A DNA stretch of 64,000 nucleotides from Lewinellaceae bacterium. Lineage in GTDB: Bacteria; Bacteroidota; Bacteroidia; Chitinophagales; Saprospiraceae. Location: positions 868,001-932,000 of the forward strand of contig JACJYN010000003.1 in the NCBI GenBank assembly GCA_020636095.1. Direction: 5' to 3'. Shown here piece by piece: positions 52,845 to 61,662 of this stretch. Below the pieces are notes generated by a model. That model made no database searches. It saw only the letters and a list, made by a program, of their open reading frames with translations, and was not told the origin of the DNA. Within the stretch, counting starts at the first letter, position 1, and every line of letters starts with the position of its first letter. Made by a program: the position numbers and the translations under genes.

Positions 52845-55800
52845 TCAGGGCTTTCCGTTGCCGCCCATTTTCATGAATACCAGTATCAAAATGCCCAGCC
52901 CCAGTCCCAGCGCCAGCCCCCGGGCCCACCAGCTGCTCCAGAAAGAGGGGCGGATCAGTGGGCTGTTGTCCCCGATATTGACGAAGGCGGCCCAGTAGAA
53001 GGGGTGTTTCTGGCTGGCCGGCGCTTCGAGGTACTTCAGCTTAGCGTTTTGCAGAGCGATATCTTTGGGCTTTCCCAGGGCTAAGTTTTCGTAGTAATAC
53101 GCCATAATGCTGGCCGTGGCGGCATCCTGGGCTTCCCAAAGGCTCATGGTGACGCTGGGGCAGCCGGTGTGTAGGAAACCACTGGCCAGGCTGAGCACAC
53201 CTTCTCCCTGAATGAACTTGCCATAGCCCGTTTCGCAGGCGCTGAGCACGGCCATGCGCGCATTGAGATGCAGGTTGTACAATTCGTAGGTGTGCAGGAG
53301 GTTGTCTTCCAGTGTATCGGGGGTTTCACCAAAAATAAGCTTGGAATAAAGCGGGTTCTCATTGTCGGCAGTGCCGTGCATCGCCAGATGGATAAGCCCG
53401 TAATCCGGTGCTTTATCCTTGAAGGAAAACTCGGTGGCGGCAGGCCCGAAGAAGAAGTCTCCATCAAAGTATTTCGCCAGGGCCTGTACTTCTTGCTGGG
53501 CGCCGGGAAGGGCTCCCGGGCCTGACCGAAGTTGCCCCATCTTGCCGGCCTGAGCCACCTCCCTGTTATTCTGGTAGGAAGGCGCAAAGGCCAGGCACCG
53601 GACATGCCCGCCCAGTTGGGAGCTACCTTTCTTTTGATTGAGCAGCAGGCCGGCGGAGGGGCTGTAATGAATCTGGAACCGGTTCAGCAAAAAGTCGAGC
53701 TGGTTGTAATTGGGCGCCTGATCGGCGGCCTCGCTGGCCAGCAGAGTCTCGAACGGGATGAAGTTGAGCACATCATCGGCAACAAGGGTAAGCTGCCTGG
53801 CATCGGGGTGGGATTCCAGGACGGGCGCCAGGAGGAGCTGATAAAATTCATGGGCCGGTTGGCAATAGGCACGGTAAGCTTCCAGGGCTGTTCCGGCGGG
53901 AGGATGGGCCAGCTGGCTGCGAAATTGAAGAACCGCTTCCTGGAAGCCTTCCGGCTTGTTGAGTTCCCTCACCTGAATGCCCTGGGTACTGATGCAGAAG
54001 ACAAACAGTGCACTGTCTCCCACAAAAAACTCAATCAGTAAGCCCTCCTCAGTCAGCAACTTCTCCTGAATATCCGCCAGCCGGATAGCCGGGAGTTGAT
54101 ACTTCAGGTTGAAGTAGTCGGGGTACGCCTGTTCCAGCGTGCTGATCAGTTCTTCCAGGCTTCGGCTCAGGTCGAACGCTTTGTTTTGCCAAAGAGCCAT
54201 CTTCAGGCTATCGGGTTCTTCCTGGCGTTGTTCTTCAAAGATTTGTTTTTGGTAGAAAGCCAAGTCGCGCTTCAGGCGGTTTTCCTGTACTCGAAGGCTA
54301 TCCGGAATAGCGGTGAACAACTTGGCTTCCGAATCCTGCAGGCGCTCCTGCATAAGGATGGCCTTGTTGCGCTCTGCAAATTGAAAGGCTTGTTCCAGAT
54401 ATTGTTCTTCCCCTTTCAGTTCGTACAGCCTGAGGGCGGTAGCGATGGCGTTTTCGTAAATCTTTTTGGTGTTCTGGCTGAGTTGTTGTTTGGAGTTCAG
54501 GGCGAGGAATTCCCGTCTTAGGTTATCGGTCAGTTCGCCCAGCAGCCGGTAGGTGTCCATGGCCAACAACAAGCTTTGGGAATCCTCGGATTGGTGGCCG
54601 TAGTATTCGTAAAGAACGGCGGCTTTTAGCTCCAGCGCCCTCAGCATTTCCAGCCGGTTGCCGGCGCCTTTCAGCGGCGGGTTAGGGAAAGGGCTTCCGG
54701 TGGGGAGCCCGGGGCTTAGTATCGCCAGGGCCTGCTGCGCCTGTTCCAGTGCTTCGGTGTACCTGCCGCTCTTCCAGAGGACTTCGCCTACCATCCGCCG
54801 TCTTTCAGACATGCCGGGGTGCCCGGCTCCAAAAGTGTTTTGGAATTCGGCCAGCGATTGCTGCATCCTATCCAGTGCTTTGCCGTATTGGCCCTGTTGC
54901 AGGTACGCCTGTCCAAAATTGCGCAAGGCCACATAGTGTTCAGGCCGGCCCGGTTCCGACAAGCTGAGCGCCTGCCGCAGGTAGGGTAGTGCCTGTTCCG
55001 GCTCCTTATCCAGCAGGTAGTTGCGGGCGATGGCGTTGTAGTTTTGGACGAGCCGTTGGGCTACCTCCGGCCCGGCCGCATCCTCCAGCAATTTTTTGCT
55101 GGCTTCCAGCATTCGGATGGCGGCTTCCTGATCCCCCTGCAGGGCAAAGGCCAGCGCGAGGTTGTTGTAGGTAATGAACTTGCTAAGGGCGTTGTCGCCG
55201 CTCAACTCTTTCATCCGTATGGCCTTTTGATAGTATTCAACGGCCTGGCCGTAATCGCCCTTGGAATAGTAGAAACCCCCAATATTATTGTAAACGCCAC
55301 TTAAAAAAGTGGAATCCTGATTATTCAGGACAGGGTAGCTGAGAAAGGCAACTACGGCCTGGTGGGAAATATCCAGGGCTTTGTCATAATCGCCGAGCGC
55401 GTCGTACAGTACTCCGTACAACTGGAAAATAATGGGAAAGCTGGTTTTGTCTTCCAATTGAAAACTTCTGGCGGCCGCCAGCGCACGGCCCAGGGAAACT
55501 TCCAGGCTATCATAAGCGGAGGAATAGTAATAGCCGACGGCCTGGCCAATGTAGCAAAAAGTGAGGTCTTCCCCTTTTTGGGCCTGCCTGAATATAGGTT
55601 CCGCCTGCTGATAATAGTAAATGGAGCTGTCCAGTAAGCCACCTTGCAGCAAAATCTCTCCCCTTCGGAAAAAGGCGTAGCCCAGCAAAGTGTCCTGCCC
55701 GGAAAGGTGTTTCCGGCCGTTGAAAATGGCCCTGGCGTTGTACCGCAGCGCCGCTTCGGTTTGATCGTTGAAATAATAGTTAGATGCGATTTGGCTCAGG

Positions 55801-56054
55801 CAGTGGGTATAAGCGCTCCATTCCCGGTGCATTTTAAACCACGAAAGCGCCCGCTCCAGCAGGAGGATGGCCTGGCTGTATTGCTCTTGGCGGTAGAGGG
55901 AGTCCGCTTGTTTTACCCACTGTTTTCCCTGGTTGCCTTCCAGGTCCGGGCCTTGTTCCAACTGAGCAAAAACCAGCTGCCCGCAGCAGGCCAGCAGGGC
56001 CAGTAAGAAGAACAATAGGATGCGGCCTTTACGCGGCCGGATAATCTTAAGCAT
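52845..56054 (-). CDS. Exported CHAT-domain protease with TPR array
   Basis: 1069 residues from the ATG at 56054, which gives an export signal (about 10-31, ending VFAQ). About ten TPR-like repeats (40-500; KQADSLYRQEQYSQAILLLE, NNIGGFYYSKGDYGQAVEYY) and a coiled linker lead to a C-terminal CHAT domain. It has the caspase-like dyad His893 (HLAMHGTADNENPLY) and Cys940 (LSACETGYGK). A final membrane segment (about 1040-1062) with a basic tail anchors it. The topology puts the protease outside the cytoplasm, unlike the soluble CHAT proteins of CRISPR and gasdermin systems. It is downstream of a lipoprotein gene (16-bp gap) that faces an ECF sigma operon. Confidence 0.9.
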   Translation of the reverse strand: MLKIIRPRKGRILLFFLLALLACCGQLVFAQLEQGPDLEGNQGKQWVKQADSLYRQEQYSQAILLLERALSWFKMHREWSAYTHCLSQIASNYYFNDQTEAALRYNARAIFNGRKHLSGQDTLLGYAFFRRGEILLQGGLLDSSIYYYQQAEPIFRQAQKGEDLTFCYIGQAVGYYYSSAYDSLEVSLGRALAAARSFQLEDKTSFPIIFQLYGVLYDALGDYDKALDISHQAVVAFLSYPVLNNQDSTFLSGVYNNIGGFYYSKGDYGQAVEYYQKAIRMKELSGDNALSKFITYNNLALAFALQGDQEAAIRMLEASKKLLEDAAGPEVAQRLVQNYNAIARNYLLDKEPEQALPYLRQALSLSEPGRPEHYVALRNFGQAYLQQGQYGKALDRMQQSLAEFQNTFGAGHPGMSERRRMVGEVLWKSGRYTEALEQAQQALAILSPGLPTGSPFPNPPLKGAGNRLEMLRALELKAAVLYEYYGHQSEDSQSLLLAMDTYRLLGELTDNLRREFLALNSKQQLSQNTKKIYENAIATALRLYELKGEEQYLEQAFQFAERNKAILMQERLQDSEAKLFTAIPDSLRVQENRLKRDLAFYQKQIFEEQRQEEPDSLKMALWQNKAFDLSRSLEELISTLEQAYPDYFNLKYQLPAIRLADIQEKLLTEEGLLIEFFVGDSALFVFCISTQGIQVRELNKPEGFQEAVLQFRSQLAHPPAGTALEAYRAYCQPAHEFYQLLLAPVLESHPDARQLTLVADDVLNFIPFETLLASEAADQAPNYNQLDFLLNRFQIHYSPSAGLLLNQKKGSSQLGGHVRCLAFAPSYQNNREVAQAGKMGQLRSGPGALPGAQQEVQALAKYFDGDFFFGPAATEFSFKDKAPDYGLIHLAMHGTADNENPLYSKLIFGETPDTLEDNLLHTYELYNLHLNARMAVLSACETGYGKFIQGEGVLSLASGFLHTGCPSVTMSLWEAQDAATASIMAYYYENLALGKPKDIALQNAKLKYLEAPASQKHPFYWAAFVNIGDNSPLIRPSFWSSWWARGLALGLGLGILILVFMKMGGNGKP

Positions 56055-56070
56055 TAATGGTTGTCGTTTT

Positions 56071-56589
56071 TTATTCGCTGCATGGCTCTGTAAGCGTAAG
56101 CGTATAGCTGCCCCCCGGCCGGATTCCTTCATTCCAGCTAATGGTGATTTGAATGGAGGAAATACTATCGGTGTTGATGGAGCCTGGTAAAGTGAAGGTG
56201 GCATTTCCCTGGCCGCCTACGGTAATCGGGTTGAGATGGGTTGGGGGCACGGGCGTTATCGTATCCCCGTTTTCCATGGTAATGATACTGGTCAATGTGG
56301 TAATGTTTTCCGTATCTTCACTGCAATTGTTCAGGCTGCAGGCCAGTTTATCCTGCCCTCTTTCTTCAATGAGCTGATAGCAGGTAGCCGTATCGCAGCT
56401 GGGCGCCCCCAACAATCTCTTGAGTAAAAGGGTGTCAATGTTTTTGGAGATTTGGACATTGTAAATACTCAGCTTCTTATCGTTCACCATACCATCGCCT
56501 CCTTTTTGGGAGTTATGGGTGCATTGAAAAAAGAAAGAAGCGGCGCCGATGATTAACAAACAGGCGGCAAGTGATTTTGTGAAGGGCAT
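56071..56589 (-). CDS. Lipoprotein of the CHAT module
   Basis: 172 residues from the ATG at 56589, which creates a lipoprotein signal ending FFFQC. Four Cys between residues about 65 and 90 (PSCDTATCYQL, CSLNNCSED) suggest disulfides. The C-terminal half is a beta domain with GGQGNATFTLPGS and GGSYTLTLTEP. It is co-transcribed with the CHAT gene (16 bp apart). I recognise no family; it could be a substrate, inhibitor or sensor subunit of the protease. Confidence 0.7.
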   Translation of the reverse strand: MPFTKSLAACLLIIGAASFFFQCTHNSQKGGDGMVNDKKLSIYNVQISKNIDTLLLKRLLGAPSCDTATCYQLIEERGQDKLACSLNNCSEDTENITTLTSIITMENGDTITPVPPTHLNPITVGGQGNATFTLPGSINTDSISSIQITISWNEGIRPGGSYTLTLTEPCSE

Positions 56590-56667
56590 AATCTTGTGGT
56601 TTGAGTTATGGGTTTCGGCAATTAAGCAGGAACAAAATACGAAATTATCGAGCGCAGGCGTAATTAG

Positions 56668-56803
56668 GGTGTAACTATTCCGCAATTGGCGCTTAGCTGT
56701 TGGCCGTTGGCGGCCGATGCCCATAAAAATGGGAGCTGGCCTTAAGGGCATGTACCTGCTAACCGCCAACCGCCAAAAGCTAACTGCTGAATAGTCACAT
56801 CAG
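56668..56803. repeat. 136-bp palindromic element in the divergent promoter region
   Basis: GGTGTAACTATTCCGCAATT (left) and the complement GATGTGACTATTCAGCAGTT (right) match at 16 of 20 positions; inner arms GTTGGCGG and CCGCCAAC pair perfectly. It takes up over a third of the 353-bp gap between the CHAT operon and the sigma operon. Confidence 0.65.
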
Positions 56804-56942
56804 GGTTATTAATTTTCCACCCGGCTATGCTTTTCCGTTGATGGCAGTAAACGAGGAAAAGTAACCATCTCTTGGGGAAAAGGGATTTTTTCTCCAATTT
56901 TAGGCGGAAAGAAAAGAGTCCATTCGCTAGCAGCGTAAGTCT

Positions 56943-57521
56943 ATGAGCAACGAAACCGAACAACAATATCTTGATGCCATTCTGGATGGCGACCGGGAGG
57001 CCCTTCGGCTATTATACGATAAACACCTGCCTCGCATCATTAAGTATGTAACGCAAAACAGCGGTTCAGAGGAGGATGCCTACGATGTCTTTCAGGAAGC
57101 TATTCTGGTCATTTTTAAAAAGGCGGAACGCGACGGCCTTCGGTTAACGGCTTCTTTCTTCACCTATCTATACGCCGTCTGCAGCCGGATGTGGCTGCAA
57201 AAACTGAAAAAAAGAAAGCGGCGGGGAGTAACCTTTTCTGAACCAGAGGAATATATGAACACGGAAACGGAAGGCATCCAGGAGGTTATGGAAGAAGAGG
57301 AGCGTTATCGTCTCTATCGCGCCAAGTTCAGGGAGCTAAGCGAAAGTTGCCGTAGGGTGTTGTCTCTTTACTTTCAGAAAGTGCCTATGGAGGAGATCGC
57401 CCAACTGATGGGCTTTGCCAGCGTAAATTACGCCAAGAAGCGCAAATATCATTGTAAGGAAAAGCTGGTCGGCCTGATCCGTGCAGATAAATCATTTAAC
57501 CAACATACGCTGAATTTCTAA
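56943..57521 (+). CDS. ECF-type RNA polymerase sigma factor
   Basis: 192 residues. Region 2 (about 20-90) has LYDKHLPRIIKYV, EEDAYDVFQEAILVIFKKAE and SFFTYLYAVCSRMWLQKLKK; region 4 (about 125-185) has SCRRVLSLYFQKVPMEEIAQ and NYAKKRKYHCKEKL. It should direct RNA polymerase to a small regulon under release from a partner. The next gene starts 3 bp after its stop, which marks that product as the likely anti-sigma partner. Confidence 0.9.
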   Translation: MSNETEQQYLDAILDGDREALRLLYDKHLPRIIKYVTQNSGSEEDAYDVFQEAILVIFKKAERDGLRLTASFFTYLYAVCSRMWLQKLKKRKRRGVTFSEPEEYMNTETEGIQEVMEEEERYRLYRAKFRELSESCRRVLSLYFQKVPMEEIAQLMGFASVNYAKKRKYHCKEKLVGLIRADKSFNQHTLNF

Positions 57522-57524
57522 GCG

Positions 57525-58283
57525 ATGGAAGATAATTACGCTCGTTATGAAGAAATAGAGTCCTATCTGGAAGGGCAACTTGATGCCAACGCCCGGGAGG
57601 CCTTTGAGGAGCGGATGAAGGCCGAGCCTGACTTGGCGCGGGAGCTGGAGTTGCACCGCGAGTTGGGGCAAGCTCTTTCTGAACAAAAAGCCTTAGCTTT
57701 GGAAGGCGCCCTGCTTTCCATCAGAGAGGAGCGCCAAATTCAGCAACCTCAGGCCCGTGTGCGATCACTGCCCACCCGCCTGCGCCTTATCGCGGCAGCC
57801 ATCTCCTTTCTGGCACTGGCCGGCCTGGCTTACCTTTTCTGGCCTACGGGTGAGTCGGCTCTTGTGGCTGCTTATTATGAACCCTATCCCCTTTATCTGA
57901 ATACTCGTTCTGCTTCCGAAGGGGAGGCCACCTGGCGCGAGCAACTGGAGGCCGCCACCGTCCAGTACCAATCCGGAAATTATGCCGCCGCGCTTCCGGC
58001 TTTTCAGGCATTGATCACCAGCACGGATCAAAATGCTCCCTACCATTTTTACGCAGGCATCTGCCAGTTGGAGCTCGGCCGCCCCCTGGAAGCTTCCATC
58101 CACCTGAAGGAAGCCGCCGGCCAGCAGGATGCTCAGTTTTTGCAGCCGGCCACCTGGTATCTGGCCCTGGCTTATCTGCAACAAGACAGGAAGCGCGACG
58201 CCCGAATTTTATTGGAAAGTATCGAGCGCGAAGGAGGGGATTACAGCCAACCGGCCGGGCAGTTGCTGAAGGAGTTGGATTAG
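57525..58283 (+). CDS. Membrane protein with cytoplasmic N-domain and outer TPRs, putative anti-sigma factor
   Basis: 252 residues. The N-terminal 85 residues (YEEIESYLEGQLDANAREAF then RMKAEPDLARELELHREL) resemble the zinc-less anti-sigma domain seen beside Bacteroidota ECF factors. One membrane helix (about 88-106, LIAAAISFLALAGLAYLFW) separates it from a TPR-like outer domain (about 140-245; YQSGNYAAALPAFQAL, YLALAYLQQDRKRDARIL). It is coupled to the sigma gene. The outer TPR domain may sense a signal or contact the CHAT-TPR protein. Anti-sigma function is inferred from position and topology. Confidence 0.75.
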   Translation: MEDNYARYEEIESYLEGQLDANAREAFEERMKAEPDLARELELHRELGQALSEQKALALEGALLSIREERQIQQPQARVRSLPTRLRLIAAAISFLALAGLAYLFWPTGESALVAAYYEPYPLYLNTRSASEGEATWREQLEAATVQYQSGNYAAALPAFQALITSTDQNAPYHFYAGICQLELGRPLEASIHLKEAAGQQDAQFLQPATWYLALAYLQQDRKRDARILLESIEREGGDYSQPAGQLLKELD

Positions 58284-58300
58284 TCTTCCGGGAGGGTTTG

Positions 58301-58480
58301 CGGTTTGCAGGGGGGTATTCCGGACTCCGCGGTTGGCAGGTTCGCTATTCGCTATTCGCGGTTGGCAGGTTCGCGGTTGGCAGGGGGGTATTCCGGGCTC
58401 CGCGGTTCGCAGGTTCGCGGTTCGCGGTTCGCATACCTACCGAATACCGAATACCGAATACCGAACTCCGAACCCCGCCC
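58301..58480. repeat. Heptamer-rich low-complexity region
   Basis: A patchwork of GGTTCGCGG, GGTTGGCAGG and CTATTCG units precedes CGAATAC x3 and CGAACTC/CGAACCC (58441-58475). The two halves are partly complementary and could fold. The rest of 58284-58700 shows nothing but the leader of the next gene. Confidence 0.7.
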
Positions 58481-58700
58481 CCCTTCTTTTGCCTTTTAAA
58501 TTGCTTTTTCTCCATTTACTTTTTGTCGCCTGAATAGCGCGCCGTATTTTCATCGGCTCAAGTAAAAACTACTTTCTTGATGAATTTCGTGGATCGGTTG
58601 AACGCTGGAACTAAGAGCGGGCCAGCAGCATTTTTTGAAGCGCCGTTTTACCAGCTTTCGGCTGGCTTTATGTCACCAAATTTGTCAGGGAAACAAAACT

Positions 58701-61538
58701 ATGCTAATGACAAAATTTTACGCCTTTTTATCAGCTTTTTTCTTCCTCATGCTGGCCTCCCCTTCCCACGGCCAGCTTTCTTTTTCCAATGGCAATGATT
58801 TGTTGTCCAACCCCAGCTTTCACAGCGGGGTGGCCATTGCCGTGGTGGATATGAACGGCGATGGGCTGGACGATATCGTCCGCCTGTCTCAGGGTCGGGA
58901 GTTGCACATAGAATATCAGCGGCCCGGTGGGGCCCCCTTCCTAAACTATTTTTTTGGCAGCCTGTCCGGGCAGAGCCAGTGGAGCATGTGCGTGGCGGAT
59001 GTAGATAACGACGGCTTCAATGATGTGCTGGCCGGCGGCCGCTATGATGATATCAAGCTGGTTCGCGCCATGGAAGGCGGCGCCAGTTTCGAGATGAGCA
59101 CCCTGCCCGGCCCCGGACTTTTTGTTCAGGGCTCCAATCTGGTGGACATCAATAACGATGGCTGGGTCGATTTTTTTGGTTGCCACGATGATGGCGAAAG
59201 CCGCATTTGGGCGAATGACTCTACCGGCAATTTCACGACAGCCGATGAGTGGATCGATATGGCCACCGTTCCCGCCTCTGACAATTCGGGTAACTACGGC
59301 AGCATCTGGACCGATTTCGACAATGACGGCGATATCGACCTCTACATCGCCAAGTGCCGGCAAGGGGTTAACAACCCTTCCGACCCGCGCCGCATCAATG
59401 CGCTCTACCTCAATATTGGCGACAATACCTTCATCGAAGCCGCCGATTCGTTCAACCTCAAGATCGGAGCGCAATCCTGGACGGCCGATTTTCAAGACAT
59501 TGACAATGACGGCGATTACGATTGCTTCGTCACCAATCACGATGTGCCGAGCATGCTGCTGGAAAATGACGGCGCCGGCCATTTTACGGATATTACCGAG
59601 GGTAGCGGCATCAACATAGCCGGCTTGCCTATTCAGGGGGTCATGCGGGATTTTGACAACGACGGCTTTGTCGACCTGCTCGTTGCCGGCACCCGGCAAC
59701 ACCTGTTCCTCAACAACGGTGATAAAACATTTACGGAAGTGCAGGGCGTTTTCAACAACAACAATATGGAATCCTTCGCCATTGGCGACCTCAACCACGA
59801 CGGCTTCCTCGATATCTATGGCGGGTATGCGCAGGTGTACACCACGCCCAGCAACATCGATGATGTGATCTGGCTGAATGATGCGGGCAGCGGGCATAAT
59901 TTTATAGCCGTAAGCCTGGTAGGAATAGAAAGCAACCGCAACGGCATTGGCGCCCGTATCGAGGCCTATGGCCCCTGGGGCCTTCAGGTGCGGGAAGTAC
60001 GCGCCGGAGAGAGTTACGGGATCATGAATTCCATGACCCAGCACTTTGGCCTGGGCGAATACGAAATGGTGGATTCGTTGGTCATCCGCTGGCCCAGCGG
60101 CCATATTGATACAGTACAAAACCTGACTGCGAACCAGTTCGTTACCGTTATTGAAAACAGCTGTATTTCACCGGCCGCCTACATAGATTATGAGGGCAGT
60201 ACTGTGATGTGCGAAGGGGAAACCCTCCCGCTATTTGCTCCGGAAGGGTTTACCTACCTCTGGAGCACCGGCGACACTACGCAATCGATCCTGGCCGCCG
60301 AGGCCGGCAGCTATAACGTGACGGTTTACAATGGATCCGACTGCTTTGGGGTATCGCCTAGTGTGATCATTACCCTCAATCCGGACGCCACGCCTTCTAT
60401 TTCGGCCGAAGGAGATACCCGCTTTTGCCGGGGCGGTTCGGTCGTCCTGGTGGCCTCGGAAGCAGAAAGCTATTCCTGGTCGAACGGTGACGCCACACTC
60501 TTTACAGAAGTGACGGAAAGCGGAGACTATACCGTCACCACTCCGGGCCTGTGCCAGGAATTTACTTCTCAGCCGATAAGCGTTACCGTTCTGGAATCTC
60601 CGGCGCCGGAAGTGGAATCGGCGGCTTTTGTGAATGGGCAGGCGGAAATCTCCGTTCTCGGCACCAATATTCTGTGGTACGATAGCCAGGATGCTACCGA
60701 CCCTATCGCTGCCGGTAGCCTGCTGGCCACTCCGGTTGATTCCGATACCGCTTTTTATGCGGAAAATGTCACCCTCTATCCGGGGGACCAGTTCCTCACA
60801 GGCATGCCTTCCCATCAGGGAGGGGCTTACAGCGGCAACCAATACAACGGGGCGGTCATTTTTGATTGCCTCAGCCCCTTCACTTTGCAGGAGGTGTTGG
60901 TGTACACCGACACCGAAGGGCCCCGCGTTATTGAACTCCAGGATGCGGAGGGCAATGTATTGCTCAGCCGGCAGGTAGACATCGCCTCTGGCCTTCAGGT
61001 GCTGACGCTGAATTTCGATATTGAGCCGGGCACAAACCTTTCTTTGACCACCAATACTGGCTTCAACCTGAGCCAGTTTGGCTTCGAGAGCGCGCGCTTG
61101 CGGCGCTCCGACCAGAATGTGAACTACCCCTATACAGTAGAGGATGTCGTTGAGATCAAAACCTCCAACCTGGGCGAAGACCGCTATTACTATTTTTTCA
61201 ACTGGAAGATACAGAAACCAAGTTTTGAGTGCGTCAGCGAGCGGGTGGAAATAGCCTTGATGGTGGTGGGTACGGATGATTTTGTGGCGGGCAGCAATGA
61301 GTTGGCCGTACTGCCCAATCCGGTATCCGCTCTGCTGGAAGTGCGCCTGCCGGAGCTTCAGCAGGAAGCATTGGCGCTAAAAGTGTATGACGCTACGGCC
61401 CAGTCTGTACAGGAATACCGCGTTCGCCGGGGGGATTCCCACATTCAGCTGGACATGGAGGAACTGCCTGCCGGATTGTACTTCATTCAGCTGATGGATG
61501 GAGGGGTGCAGTATGGGGCGAAGGTGGTGAAGAAGTAA
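58701..61538 (+). CDS. Secreted FG-GAP/UnbV-type repeat protein with type IX sorting tail
   Basis: 945 residues from the ATG at 58701 (or 58707), with a signal peptide ending SHGQ. FG-GAP/VCBS repeats with calcium-type loops recur from about 30 to 400 (DMNGDGLDDIV, DVDNDGFNDVL, DFDNDGDIDLYI, DFDNDGFVDLL). An ASPIC/UnbV region (GIESNRNGIGARIEAYGPWG, SGHIDTVQNL) follows at about 410-490, then Ig-like domains (CEGETLPLFAP, CRGGSVVL). The C-terminus (VLPNPVSALLEVRLPE...AGLYFIQLMDG...KVVKK) is a type A type IX sorting domain. It is probably a cell-surface adhesin or binding protein. Confidence 0.9.
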   Translation: MLMTKFYAFLSAFFFLMLASPSHGQLSFSNGNDLLSNPSFHSGVAIAVVDMNGDGLDDIVRLSQGRELHIEYQRPGGAPFLNYFFGSLSGQSQWSMCVADVDNDGFNDVLAGGRYDDIKLVRAMEGGASFEMSTLPGPGLFVQGSNLVDINNDGWVDFFGCHDDGESRIWANDSTGNFTTADEWIDMATVPASDNSGNYGSIWTDFDNDGDIDLYIAKCRQGVNNPSDPRRINALYLNIGDNTFIEAADSFNLKIGAQSWTADFQDIDNDGDYDCFVTNHDVPSMLLENDGAGHFTDITEGSGINIAGLPIQGVMRDFDNDGFVDLLVAGTRQHLFLNNGDKTFTEVQGVFNNNNMESFAIGDLNHDGFLDIYGGYAQVYTTPSNIDDVIWLNDAGSGHNFIAVSLVGIESNRNGIGARIEAYGPWGLQVREVRAGESYGIMNSMTQHFGLGEYEMVDSLVIRWPSGHIDTVQNLTANQFVTVIENSCISPAAYIDYEGSTVMCEGETLPLFAPEGFTYLWSTGDTTQSILAAEAGSYNVTVYNGSDCFGVSPSVIITLNPDATPSISAEGDTRFCRGGSVVLVASEAESYSWSNGDATLFTEVTESGDYTVTTPGLCQEFTSQPISVTVLESPAPEVESAAFVNGQAEISVLGTNILWYDSQDATDPIAAGSLLATPVDSDTAFYAENVTLYPGDQFLTGMPSHQGGAYSGNQYNGAVIFDCLSPFTLQEVLVYTDTEGPRVIELQDAEGNVLLSRQVDIASGLQVLTLNFDIEPGTNLSLTTNTGFNLSQFGFESARLRRSDQNVNYPYTVEDVVEIKTSNLGEDRYYYFFNWKIQKPSFECVSERVEIALMVVGTDDFVAGSNELAVLPNPVSALLEVRLPELQQEALALKVYDATAQSVQEYRVRRGDSHIQLDMEELPAGLYFIQLMDGGVQYGAKVVKK

Positions 61539-61597
61539 CAGATAATCAGGAATAGTTCGATTTGATCGAAATCGAAGATTCGAAGAAAGTCGATTAA

Positions 61598-61652
61598 CCG
61601 GCCAATTTAGGAGTCCTTTATTCTTTGATGAACAGGAGACAAAATTGGCCGG
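61598..61652. terminator. Hairpin between convergent genes
   Basis: CCGGCCAATTT (61598-61608) and AAATTGGCCGG (61642-61652) pair perfectly across a 33-nt loop, centred in the gap between converging genes. Bidirectional termination is likely, though the T-runs are weak. Confidence 0.45.
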
Positions 61653-61662
61653 CTAATTCGTT

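Noticed and set aside
52845..56054. CHAT gene as part of a type III-E CRISPR (Craspase) or gasdermin locus
   Set aside because: No CRISPR array, Cas7-11-like gene or gasdermin-like gene is in the window, and the protein is exported and membrane-anchored.
58301..58480. Possible CRISPR or origin array
   Set aside because: Units are 7-9 bp and irregular with no spacers; no dnaA boxes or dnaA/dnaN genes are near.
58941..60119. 392-residue ORF on the minus strand
   Set aside because: Antisense to the FG-GAP repeat gene; its regularity reflects the DNDGD repeats of the real protein.
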